NCBI GenBank assembly: GCA_035498405.1
Contig: DATKAE010000003.1
Span: forward strand, 62,001 to 126,000
Source of the DNA: DATBFU01 sp035498405
Lineage (GTDB): Bacteria; Acidobacteriota; Thermoanaerobaculia; UBA5066; Gp7-AA6
Direction of reading: 5' to 3'
DNA: 64,000 bases
Shown: in pieces, positions 41,562 through 48,838 of the stretch
How positions within the stretch are numbered: the stretch's first letter is position 1
Layout: each line of letters begins with the position of its first letter
Translations under genes and position numbers: made by a program
The notes under the pieces: model-generated
What the model was told of the DNA's origin: nothing
What the model saw: the letters and a program-made list of their open reading frames with translations, nothing else
Database searches by the model: none

Positions 41562-41971
41562 GCGCCTACAAGGTGGACCACATCGGCATCGCGGTGCGCT
41601 CGATCGAAGAGGCCGTGGGTGTGTACCGCGCGCTCGGGCTCGAGGTCGCGCACCGCGAGGAGGTGGTCGGCCAGGGTGTGACGACGGCCTTCCTGCCGGT
41701 GGGGGAGAGCCGGCTGGAGCTCTTGGAGCCGACGTCCCCCGAAACGCCTGTCGGCCGGTTCATCGCCAAACGAGGCCCCGGCATCCATCATGTCTGTCTG
41801 GCGGTTCCGGACATCCGTAAAGCCCTGGACGATCTCGCGGCGAAGGGCTTTCGCCTCATCGACCGCGCACCGGTGCCGGGCGCGGAGGGCAAGAGGGTGG
41901 CCTTCCTGCACCCGGCGGCGGGCCACGGCGTCTTGATCGAGCTTTCCGAAGCGGCCGGCGAAGCCCCATAA
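41558..41971 (+). CDS. mce: Methylmalonyl-CoA epimerase
   Basis: A 137-residue vicinal-oxygen-chelate protein interconverts (S)- and (R)-methylmalonyl-CoA. KVDHIGIAVRSIEEA starts the first module; GPGIHHVCLAVPDI and GVLIELSE belong to the second. The metal-binding His and Glu residues are in place. ATG overlaps the meaB stop (ATGA). It works with MeaB and the mutase in propionyl-CoA breakdown. Confidence 0.92.
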   Translation: MSAYKVDHIGIAVRSIEEAVGVYRALGLEVAHREEVVGQGVTTAFLPVGESRLELLEPTSPETPVGRFIAKRGPGIHHVCLAVPDIRKALDDLAAKGFRLIDRAPVPGAEGKRVAFLHPAAGHGVLIELSEAAGEAP

Positions 41972-41994
41972 TTTCCGAAAGGGTCGCGGCAAAG

Positions 41995-42315
41995 ATGGAG
42001 AAAGGCAGCTACGTCTTGGTCCACCTGACCAACCCCCGGGAGAAGTTCTGGGGCATGTTGAAGGACGAGAGCCCGGCCGGAGTCACCGTTCGGGGGCTCT
42101 CGCTCGACAGTTTCGAGGAATGGCTGCGCCAGGTGGCGCGCCGCGAAGCTCCGACGGCAAACCCTTCCACAGTCTTCTTCCCGATGCACCGCGTCGAGCG
42201 GATCTTCGCCGACGAGACGGCGGGAGAGTTGATCTCCTTCGCCGACCGCTTCCGCCGCCAGGTCGGCGAGGACGCCCGGTATTACCTGACGCCGGTTCCG
42301 GACACGGAGAGCTGA
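41995..42315 (+). CDS. Hypothetical protein, possible small beta-barrel fold
   Basis: A 106-residue soluble protein. The N-terminal half (GSYVLVHLTNPREKFWGMLKD, GVTVRGLSLDSFEEWL) has alternating strands that recall a small barrel such as an Sm or SH3 fold. The C-terminal half is helical and charged (ELISFADRFRRQVGEDA). I do not recognise a named family. It lies 23 nt after mce on the same strand, so it may be cotranscribed. A CATAATTTCC stretch just past the mce stop could hold a weak -10 box. Confidence 0.7.
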   Translation: MEKGSYVLVHLTNPREKFWGMLKDESPAGVTVRGLSLDSFEEWLRQVARREAPTANPSTVFFPMHRVERIFADETAGELISFADRFRRQVGEDARYYLTPVPDTES

Positions 42316-42329
42316 GCGAGGCGCTCCGC

Positions 42330-42950
42330 ATGATCCTGGGCGTGCTGGCGCCGCCGCGGCCGGCACCCGATCCGGAGCGCCGCGCCCTGTGGTCTCCGCG
42401 CCTGGACGCCCTGCGTCAGGACGCCGACGAGTGGTGCGCCGGCCGATCCTGGCATTGGCGTTCCGCGCTCCTCGCCTATCTCCTGTGGGCGGGCGTTCGG
42501 CACCTGCGCGACCCGCTCTACTCGAGCCTCTTCGGCGGCATCACGTTTGGCATTCACGAGCTGGGGCATCTCCTCTTCGCCTTTGGCGGCAAGTTCATCG
42601 GCGTGGCCGGGGGGAGCGTCGCGCAGGTGGCCGCTCCGGCGATCGCCGCGGCGCTTCTCTTCCGGCAGCGGGACTACTTCGGGGTCGCGGTCGGAGGAGC
42701 CTGGGAGGCTTTCTCTCTCTGGAACCTCGCGACCTACATCGGCGACGCGCGCTCGCGCGAGCTGCCCTTGATCGGCCTCACTTCGGATCCCATCCACGAC
42801 TGGAACTGGCTCCTCGGGCATCTCGGGATCCTGGCGTGGGACCACACCCTGGCCGGATTGACGAGACTGGCGGCCTTCTCGATCTGGTCGGGCTCCGTGG
42901 CGCTCGGCGGCTGGCTCTGCTGGAGAATGGCTAGCAAGCGAAAGGGCTGA
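42330..42950 (+). CDS. Membrane protein with HELGH zinc-protease-like motif
   Basis: A 206-residue protein. His76-Glu77-Leu-Gly-His80 in ITFGIHELGHLLFAFGG is an HExxH motif at the edge of a hydrophobic segment, as in M50 site-2 proteases. Further hydrophobic segments: GSVAQVAAPAIAAALLF, FGVAVGGAWEAFSLWNLATYI and the C-terminal helix. Two C-terminal histidines in DPIHDWNWLLGHLG could complete a metal site. No PDZ domain or clear M50 NPDG motif is present, so protease activity is uncertain. The ATG at 42330 lies 14 nt after the previous stop. Confidence 0.65.
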   Translation: MILGVLAPPRPAPDPERRALWSPRLDALRQDADEWCAGRSWHWRSALLAYLLWAGVRHLRDPLYSSLFGGITFGIHELGHLLFAFGGKFIGVAGGSVAQVAAPAIAAALLFRQRDYFGVAVGGAWEAFSLWNLATYIGDARSRELPLIGLTSDPIHDWNWLLGHLGILAWDHTLAGLTRLAAFSIWSGSVALGGWLCWRMASKRKG

Positions 42951-42958
42951 CGCAAAGA

Positions 42959-42975
42959 GGGTCAACCGTGCGTTC
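42959..42975 (+). repeat. REP-type repeat, left border of the RAYT gene
   Basis: GGGTCAACCGTGCGTTC here is the exact inverse complement of 43982-43998 and of 44010-44026. It sits directly before the transposase GTG at 42976. Confidence 0.85.
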
Positions 42976-43983
42976 GTGCGTTTGGCTCCGGGCTTTGGCG
43001 CCGTCTCGCGACAATTCTGTGCAGGGGGTGTTGCGCTGCCTCGTCCGCTCAGGCTCGAGATGGCCGGAGGTATCTACCACGTCATCGCTCGGGGCAACGA
43101 GCGCAGGGCGATCTTTCTCGACCCCGAAGACCGAAGGGCTTATCTCGACCGGCTGGCGAACTGTTGTGAGCGCTTCGGCCTGGGGGTCTTCGCCTACTGC
43201 TTGATGGACAACCACGTGCACCTGGCAGTGCAGCGCGGATCTGTGTCGGTCTCGCGTTTCGTCCTCGCCCTTCACTCGTTCTATGCCCAGTGGTTCAATC
43301 GACGGCACGGCAGGGTTGGCCATCTCTTCCAGGGCCGATTCAAGGCGTTTCTCGTCGAAGAGGACAGGTACCTGCTCGCGCTCCTGCGCTACATTCACTT
43401 GAACCCTGTTCGCGCAAAGATTGTTCGCCATCCCCGAGAGCATCGCTGGTCGAGTGATCGCTGCTACCGCGCCGGTGCCGGCCCAGACTGGCTCCTCGTG
43501 GACAGGGTCTTGTCGATGCTGGCTCCTCGGCGGGCGATGGCCATCAGCCGATATCGGCGGCTGCTGGACGGGGCCGTGGATGCGGAGGAGTACGACGAAT
43601 CGCGGGCGGCGGCGCGGACGGTTCAGGGGAGCGATGAATTTGCCGACAGAGTCCTGGCGAGAAGCGAGCCACCGGTCAAGCGGCGAGCCAAATGGACGGT
43701 CGAGAGGGTAGTGGAGGGGGTCGCAGAGGCGTACGGCTTGCGCGTCGGGGATCTCAAAGGGCGCCAGCGTCGTGGTCGGTGTCCGCAAGCCCGAGCCGTG
43801 GCCGCATATCTGGGTCGGGAGGAGGCGGGTATTCCGGTAGCTCGAACGGCGTTATTCCTGGGTCGCGACGAGTCGACGCTCGTGCGTCAGGCACTGAAAT
43901 TAGAGGACGCCATGCTCAGGGACGCGCGCCTTGAGTGTTCCGTCCGCGAGCTGGCCGCACGGTTGAGACGCGCAGACACATGA
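42976..43983 (+). CDS. REP-associated tyrosine transposase (RAYT, Y1_Tnp) with DnaA-like C-terminal domain
   Basis: A 335-residue protein. The Y1 domain has GGIYHVIARGNERRAIF, the HUH motif DNHVHLAV (His80, His82) and the probable catalytic Tyr103 in HSFYAQWFNRRHGRVGHLFQGRFKAF. The C-terminal ~60 residues (RGRCPQARAVAAYLGREE ... TALFLGRDESTLVRQALKLED) resemble the DnaA helix-turn-helix. RAYTs nick single-stranded REP hairpins; inverted copies of GGGTCAACCGTGCGTTC border this gene. The GTG at 42976 or a TTG at 42982 is the only start before the domain; both add ~20 residues that seem unconserved. The stop codon overlaps the right REP. Confidence 0.88.
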   Translation: MRLAPGFGAVSRQFCAGGVALPRPLRLEMAGGIYHVIARGNERRAIFLDPEDRRAYLDRLANCCERFGLGVFAYCLMDNHVHLAVQRGSVSVSRFVLALHSFYAQWFNRRHGRVGHLFQGRFKAFLVEEDRYLLALLRYIHLNPVRAKIVRHPREHRWSSDRCYRAGAGPDWLLVDRVLSMLAPRRAMAISRYRRLLDGAVDAEEYDESRAAARTVQGSDEFADRVLARSEPPVKRRAKWTVERVVEGVAEAYGLRVGDLKGRQRRGRCPQARAVAAYLGREEAGIPVARTALFLGRDESTLVRQALKLEDAMLRDARLECSVRELAARLRRADT

Positions 43984-44034
43984 ACGCACGGTTGACCCGC
44001 TAGCAGCCTGAACGCACGGTTGACCCGCTAGCAG
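43981..44034. repeat. Tandem REP repeats, right border of the RAYT gene
   Basis: Two direct copies of TGAACGCACGGTTGACCC plus GCTAGCAG (28-bp spacing, from 43981 and from 44009) are inverse complements of the left border. A further CGCTAGCAG follows, so the array reaches the stop codon of the DUF6526 gene at 44037. The GCTAGC core is palindromic. Confidence 0.85.
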
Positions 44035-44036
44035 CG

Positions 44037-44477
44037 CTAGCAGCGCAGGTGATCCGCCTGCCAGTCGCGGACCTTGCGCTTGATGACGTCGCGGTCCTGG
44101 ATGTTGTTGGAGAGGGTCTCCCGCACGAGGTCCGGCAGCTCCGCGTCGCTCGCGAATCGAAGCCCGATCAGCTGATCCGGAGTGAGCTCGCCGATCCGGC
44201 CTCGGAGATCTGTCGGCAGGATGTCCTTCAGGCGCAGGCGCATCTCCAGGCGGATCACGCGGTCCTGAACTGTCAGCGGGAAGCCGCGCAGGAAAAAGGC
44301 CAGCACCATGAGGGCGAGCGCCATGACCACGCCCCAGGCGGTCTCGAAGGAGAAGCCGCGCCAGGCGCGCATGACGCACCAGAGCAGGTTGACGACGAGG
44401 ACCGCAAAGAGGACGAAATGGTAGAGCGGCACGAATTTCCGGTGGTTGGCGTAGTTCTGAGGTGGTTTCTCGGCCAT
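44037..44477 (-). CDS. DUF6526 family membrane protein
   Basis: A 146-residue protein begins KPPQNYANHRKFVPLYHF, the family hallmark. Two helices (FVLFAVLVVNLLWCVMRAW and AWGVVMALALMVLAFFLRGF) are followed by a charged cytoplasmic domain (VQDRVIRLEMRLRLKDILP, LTPDQLIGLRFASD). The function of the family is unknown to me. The stop codon lies within GCTAGCAG sequence of the REP array, so the last codons may derive from it. Confidence 0.8.
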   Translation of the reverse strand: MAEKPPQNYANHRKFVPLYHFVLFAVLVVNLLWCVMRAWRGFSFETAWGVVMALALMVLAFFLRGFPLTVQDRVIRLEMRLRLKDILPTDLRGRIGELTPDQLIGLRFASDAELPDLVRETLSNNIQDRDVIKRKVRDWQADHLRC

Positions 44478-44556
44478 GGCCTCCCCTCGAATCTTCGGTT
44501 TGCGCCGAGGACGCGTCGTTGCGGGGCGTTTGTCGGTTTCGCCGCCGAACCGGCGA

Positions 44557-45273
44557 CTACAGGTTCACGTTCCGGACGAAATAGTCTCCAACGGCGATCG
44601 TGCCATTGACCAGCTGCTTGGCCTGCTCCGGGCCCATGTCGAAGGCGCCGGCCGGCTCGTTGGTCGAGGTCGTCAGCACGATCTCGATGACCGTGTCCTT
44701 GCCTCGCTCCGTAAGATCGTTCAACGCTCGGGCCGCCGCCGAGAGGACGGTGAACACGGCCTCTTCGCTGTTTGTCGTGACGAGCAGGCGAACCTTGCCT
44801 CGGTAGTTGGTCAGCCGCCACTGCGGAATCGCCCCACCGTCGAAGACCTTGGAGAAGGCCGCCTGCACGAGGGGATCGACCGGCTGCCAGGAGCCGGGTG
44901 CGGAAGAGGGGGTCCCCGGAGCGGACATCAAGCCGGAAGGACGCAGCTTGCCCGTCTTGGCCAGGTCTTGGAGCCTCGTTGCCGGAGTGGGCACGGCTTC
45001 TCGCTGGTTGATGATCTTCTGATCCGGGGTGTCGATCGCGATGACGTTGCCGCTGTACTTCTTGTTGTACTCGTCGGTCCCGGGCACGTCCACCTTGTCC
45101 AGGTCGATCTGGGTGACCGTGCCGTTCTCCAGCGTGATGATCGCCTTGGCGCCCTTGACCTCGTACTTGATCCGGGCGAAGACCAGCGAGCCGTCCTTCA
45201 ACTTGACGACGTAGGCTTGCGCCGCCGCGGCGGCGAGAAAGAGCAGCAGAAAGATTCCCGCGAGGCGCTTCAT
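44557..45273 (-). CDS. Hypothetical secreted protein
   Basis: A 238-residue protein with a signal peptide (LAGIFLLLFLAAAAAQA). The first mature strands (YVVKLKDGSLVFARIKYEVKGAKAIITLENGTVTQI) form a pattern seen in many small exported beta-rich domains. A Pro/Ser linker follows. The last ~100 residues contain RLTNYRGKVRLLVTTNSEEAVF and DTVIEIVLTTSTNEPAGAFDM. I recognise no family. It is divergent from the DAHP synthase gene. Confidence 0.65.
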   Translation of the reverse strand: MKRLAGIFLLLFLAAAAAQAYVVKLKDGSLVFARIKYEVKGAKAIITLENGTVTQIDLDKVDVPGTDEYNKKYSGNVIAIDTPDQKIINQREAVPTPATRLQDLAKTGKLRPSGLMSAPGTPSSAPGSWQPVDPLVQAAFSKVFDGGAIPQWRLTNYRGKVRLLVTTNSEEAVFTVLSAAARALNDLTERGKDTVIEIVLTTSTNEPAGAFDMGPEQAKQLVNGTIAVGDYFVRNVNL

Positions 45274-45300
45274 GCGCGCAAACCTCCGGTCCGACAGGGT

Positions 45301-45331
45301 TTGACAGATGGTCGGACCCCTCAGATGATAG
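45301..45331 (+). promoter_or_regulatory. Candidate promoter of the DAHP synthase gene
   Basis: A perfect TTGACA (45301-45306) is followed by GATGATAG. Read as TGATAG (45326-45331) the spacing is 19 nt, as GATGAT 17 nt. The ATG at 45339 follows within 15 nt. Confidence 0.5.
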
Positions 45332-45338
45332 CACCCCG

Positions 45339-46352
45339 ATGCTCATCGTGATGGACGCGGCCGCGACCCCGGAAGAGGTGCGGCGCGTCGTCGAAACCGT
45401 CGTCCGGCTCGGCCTCGAGGCGCACCCGATTCCCGGGGCGCAGCGGACGGCCATCGGGATCACCGGAAACCGGGGGACGGTCGAGCCCGCCGCATTCGAG
45501 AACCTTCCCGGCGTCCTCGAGGTCATCCCGGTCACGGCGCCCTACAAGCTGGTCTCGCGCGAGGCGAAGCGCGAGAACACGGTGGTCTCGATCGGAGGGG
45601 TTCCGGTCGGGGGGACCAAGCTGGCCGTCGTGGCGGGGCCGTGCGCGGTCGAGTCCGAGACGCAGGCCCTCGAGATCGGCCACCTGGTCAAGGAAGCGGG
45701 AGCCACCCATTACCGCGGCGGGGCGTTCAAGCCCCGCACGTCTCCCTATTCTTTCCAGGGGCTCGGGCAAGAGGGACTGAAGATTCTCTCGAAAGTGCGC
45801 CGCGAGACCGGGCTGCCGATCATCACCGAGGTGCTCGACACGGATAGCGTCGACCTCGTCGCCGAGCACGCCGACTGCCTCCAGGTCGGGGCGCGCAACA
45901 TGCAGAACTTCGCGCTCTTGAAGCGCCTCGGCCGCCTGCGCAAGCCGATTCTCTTGAAGCGCGGCATGGCCGCCACCATCGAGGAGCTGCTCCTCTCGGC
46001 CGAGTACCTGCTCGCCGGGGGCAACTACGAGGTCGTTCTCTGCGAGCGCGGCGTGCGCACCTTCGTCAACCACACGCGCAACACGCTCGATCTCTCGGCG
46101 ATCCCCTACGTGCAGCGAATCTCCCACCTTCCGATCCTGGTCGATCCGTCGCACGGCACGGGCAAACGCCAGAAGGTCCTTCCTCTGTCGCGAGCGGCGG
46201 TCGCCGCCGGGGCGGACGGGCTGCTGATCGAGGTGCACAATCACCCGGAAGCCGCGCTCTCCGACGGGCCGCAGGCGCTGCTTCCCGCGATGTTCTCGGA
46301 GCTGATGGAGCAGGTGCGGCGCCTGGCGCCGGTGCTCGGGCGCTCGGCATGA
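45339..46352 (+). CDS. aroF: 3-deoxy-7-phosphoheptulonate (DAHP) synthase, type I-beta
   Basis: A 337-residue enzyme condenses phosphoenolpyruvate and erythrose 4-phosphate, the first step of the shikimate pathway. An N-terminal ~70-residue ferredoxin-like regulatory domain (MLIVMDAAATPEEVRRVVETV ... LPGVLEVIPVTAPYKL) precedes the barrel. Catalytic motifs: VVAGPCAVESE, YRGGAFKPRTSPYSFQGLG, LQVGARNMQNF, PILLKRGM and VDPSHGTGKR. The regulatory domain suggests feedback control by an aromatic amino acid. It overlaps carA by 4 nt (ATGA); chorismate synthase lies 10 kb away. Confidence 0.93.
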   Translation: MLIVMDAAATPEEVRRVVETVVRLGLEAHPIPGAQRTAIGITGNRGTVEPAAFENLPGVLEVIPVTAPYKLVSREAKRENTVVSIGGVPVGGTKLAVVAGPCAVESETQALEIGHLVKEAGATHYRGGAFKPRTSPYSFQGLGQEGLKILSKVRRETGLPIITEVLDTDSVDLVAEHADCLQVGARNMQNFALLKRLGRLRKPILLKRGMAATIEELLLSAEYLLAGGNYEVVLCERGVRTFVNHTRNTLDLSAIPYVQRISHLPILVDPSHGTGKRQKVLPLSRAAVAAGADGLLIEVHNHPEAALSDGPQALLPAMFSELMEQVRRLAPVLGRSA

Positions 46353-47455
46353 AGGGGCTGCTCGTTCTCGAGGACGGCACGGCCTACCGCGGCGAGACCA
46401 TCGGGCGGCCCGGCACGTCCTTCGGGGAGATCGTCTTCAACACGGCGATGAGCGGCTACCAGGAGGTCCTGACGGATCCCTCCTACGCGGGGCAGATCGT
46501 CGTGATGACCGCCTCCCACATCGGCAACTACGGCGTGCGGGGAATCGAATCGGAATCCGATCGCGTGCACGTGGCGGGCTTCATCGCGCGCGACTTCCCG
46601 CCGCGTTGGAGCGGCGCGGGCGGCGAAGAGAGTCTCGCGGCCTATCTGGAACGGGCGGGCGTGCTCGGGCTGCACGACCTCGACACACGGGCGTTGGTGC
46701 GCCGCATCCGGACCGAGGGGGCGATGCGGGCCGGGATCTCGACGGAGATCGAGGACCCGGAGACCCTGCGGGCCCGGGTGCTCGAGTCGCCGCCGATGGT
46801 CGGCAGTGATCTGGCGCTTTCAGTCTCGCCGACGGAGACGTCGGTCTTCGAAACGCCGCAGCCGCGCTTCCACGTGGCGGCCGTCGACTACGGCATGAAG
46901 CGAAACATCATCCGGCTGCTGAACTCCTCGGGCTGTCGGGTGACGGTGTTTCCGGCCACGGCGTCCGCCCATCGCATCCTCGCGGCGGAGCCGGACGGTG
47001 TGTTTCTCTCCAACGGCCCCGGAGACCCGGCCGCGCTGCCGGGCCCGATCGGGACGATCGAGAGTCTCATCGGCAAGAAGCCGATCTTCGGGATCTGCCT
47101 GGGGCATCAGCTGCTCGGCTTGGCGCTCGGAGCGAAGACCTTCAAGCTGAAGTTCGGGCACCGCGGGGCCAACCATCCCGTTGCGGACCTGCAGACCGGC
47201 GCCGTCGTCATCACCTCCCAAAACCACGGCTTTGCCGTGGATCCCGAGACCCTGAGGCGCGAGGTCGAGGCGACACACCGGAACTTGAACGACGGAACGC
47301 TCGAAGGATTCCGCCACCGGGAGCTCCCGATCCTCGCGGCGCAGTTCCATCCCGAGGCGGCTCCCGGCCCGCACGACGCGAACGCGCTCTTCGAGAGTTT
47401 CATCCGGTCCATGGAGAAGAGCCGGTCGGCGGTCGGCGGCGGTGCCCGGCTCTAG
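46349..47455 (+). CDS. carA: Carbamoyl-phosphate synthase small subunit
   Basis: A 368-residue glutaminase subunit releases ammonia from glutamine for CarB. The N-terminal CPSase domain starts GLLVLEDGTAYRGETIG and holds NTAMSGYQEVLTDPSYAGQI. The class I amidotransferase domain has GICLGHQLLG (Cys nucleophile), TSQNHGFAVD and the His-Glu pair in AAQFHPEAAPGPHDA. carB is not adjacent: a permease gene and a beta-propeller gene lie between them. Confidence 0.95.
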   Translation: MKGLLVLEDGTAYRGETIGRPGTSFGEIVFNTAMSGYQEVLTDPSYAGQIVVMTASHIGNYGVRGIESESDRVHVAGFIARDFPPRWSGAGGEESLAAYLERAGVLGLHDLDTRALVRRIRTEGAMRAGISTEIEDPETLRARVLESPPMVGSDLALSVSPTETSVFETPQPRFHVAAVDYGMKRNIIRLLNSSGCRVTVFPATASAHRILAAEPDGVFLSNGPGDPAALPGPIGTIESLIGKKPIFGICLGHQLLGLALGAKTFKLKFGHRGANHPVADLQTGAVVITSQNHGFAVDPETLRREVEATHRNLNDGTLEGFRHRELPILAAQFHPEAAPGPHDANALFESFIRSMEKSRSAVGGGARL

Positions 47456-47497
47456 TCGGACGGCGCGCCCGCGTCGGTCTCCTCCGAGGGGATCCGG

Positions 47498-48733
47498 ATG
47501 AGCCTCGAGCTCGAGGTCGCGCTCGCCTACCTGCGCTCGCGCCCCTCGAGGCTCGTCTCGGCCGTCTCGCTGCTGGCGATCGGGGGCATCGCCCTGGGAG
47601 TCGCCGCGCTGGTCGTGGCGATGGGTCTGCTCTCCGGATACCGGACCGAGATCCGCGAGAAGTTGATCGGGGCCAACGCGGAGGTCGTCGTGTATCCGCT
47701 GACCGCGACGAGTCCGGCGGAGGTCATGGCGTTGGAGCGGCGGCTGGCGGGCGTCGCCGGCGTCGAGGCGACGGCTCCCGTCGTTTACCAGACGGGGCTC
47801 GCCGCCTCGGCCGCGACTCCCGATGGAACCGACGCGATTCTCAAGGGAATCGACGCCGCAGCCGAAGCCAGCGTGTCGCCGCAAATGCGAGCCTATTTGC
47901 CCGGCGCCGCGGCGCTCGCCCCGTCGGGGGGGCTGCCCGGCGCCGCGCTCGGGGTCGAGCTCGCGCGAAGGCTCGACGTGCGCGAAGGGGACGTCGTGAC
48001 GCTCTCGGTGCCCGATGCCTCGGGCGGTCAGGTCCGCTTCGTGCCTCGCACCGGCCGATTCCGCGTCGCCCGGATCTTTCGTTCGAACTTCGCCGAGTAT
48101 GACGCGGAGTGGGTCTTCTGCGACCGCGAGGCGCTGCGGGCCCTGTCCCGGATGTCCGGCGGCGCCAACGTCATCGAGGTCAAGCTCGACACGACGCGGG
48201 ACCGGGAGAAGGCCGAGGGACTAATCCGCGACGCGGCGGGAGCGAAGTTCTCCGTCGCCGACACCCTCTCGATGAATCGAGGCCTCTTTTCCGCCCTGCG
48301 GGTCCAGCAAACCACGCTCTTTCTCGTCATCGGGTTGATCGTCGCCGTCTCGACGTTCAACGTCGTGGCGACGCTGGTGATGACCGTCCAGGAGAAGAGG
48401 CGCGACATCGGCATCCTCTCGTCCCTCGGGGCCGAGCCGCGTTTCTTCTCACGCGCCTTTCTTTGGTTCGGCGTTCTGTTGGGCTCGGCCGGGATTGTCG
48501 CCGGCGTCGTCTTCGGAAGCCTCGTCTGCTGGGTCGTCACGACGTTTCGACTGCTGCGTTTTCCGCCCGGAGTCGCGGAGATCTACTTCGTCTCGAGCAT
48601 CCCGTTTCGCGTGCGCCCGCTCGATCTCGGGGCGATCGTCCTGTTTTCGGCGGCGGCGATTCTCCTGGCCTCCTGGGTCCCCGCCCGGCGCGCCGCGCGC
48701 GTCGACATCGCGGAGGCACTGCGCTACGAGTGA
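47498..48733 (+). CDS. ABC transporter permease of the LolC/LolE (FtsX) type
   Basis: A 411-residue membrane protein. The N-terminus (LELEVALAYLRSRPSRLVSAVSLLAIGGIALGVAALV) is the typical LolC/E first helix, followed by a ~230-residue periplasmic domain and three C-terminal helices of the FtsX fold (TTLFLVIGLIVAVSTFNVVATLVM, FLWFGVLLGSAGIVAGVVFG, LGAIVLFSAAAILLASWVPA). LolCDE releases lipoproteins for outer-membrane sorting. No LolD-type ATPase is adjacent, so its partner must be encoded elsewhere. Confidence 0.85.
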   Translation: MSLELEVALAYLRSRPSRLVSAVSLLAIGGIALGVAALVVAMGLLSGYRTEIREKLIGANAEVVVYPLTATSPAEVMALERRLAGVAGVEATAPVVYQTGLAASAATPDGTDAILKGIDAAAEASVSPQMRAYLPGAAALAPSGGLPGAALGVELARRLDVREGDVVTLSVPDASGGQVRFVPRTGRFRVARIFRSNFAEYDAEWVFCDREALRALSRMSGGANVIEVKLDTTRDREKAEGLIRDAAGAKFSVADTLSMNRGLFSALRVQQTTLFLVIGLIVAVSTFNVVATLVMTVQEKRRDIGILSSLGAEPRFFSRAFLWFGVLLGSAGIVAGVVFGSLVCWVVTTFRLLRFPPGVAEIYFVSSIPFRVRPLDLGAIVLFSAAAILLASWVPARRAARVDIAEALRYE

Positions 48734-48801
48734 ACCGTCTTTGGGACAGTGGCCGGGCCGCGGGCAGACAGTCCCGGCTCGCCGGTCCCTTTTCCCGGGC
48801 G

Positions 48802-48807
48802 TATAAT
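48802..48807 (+). promoter_or_regulatory. Candidate -10 box (TATAAT) of the propeller protein gene
   Basis: TATAAT inside GCGTATAATCCGG lies 31 nt before the ATG at 48839. The leader carries CCAGGAGGGCC, a strong ribosome binding site, in contrast to the leaderless starts seen nearby. Confidence 0.5.
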
Positions 48808-48838
48808 CCGGCCGTTCTTCTCCCCCCAGGAGGGCCAC

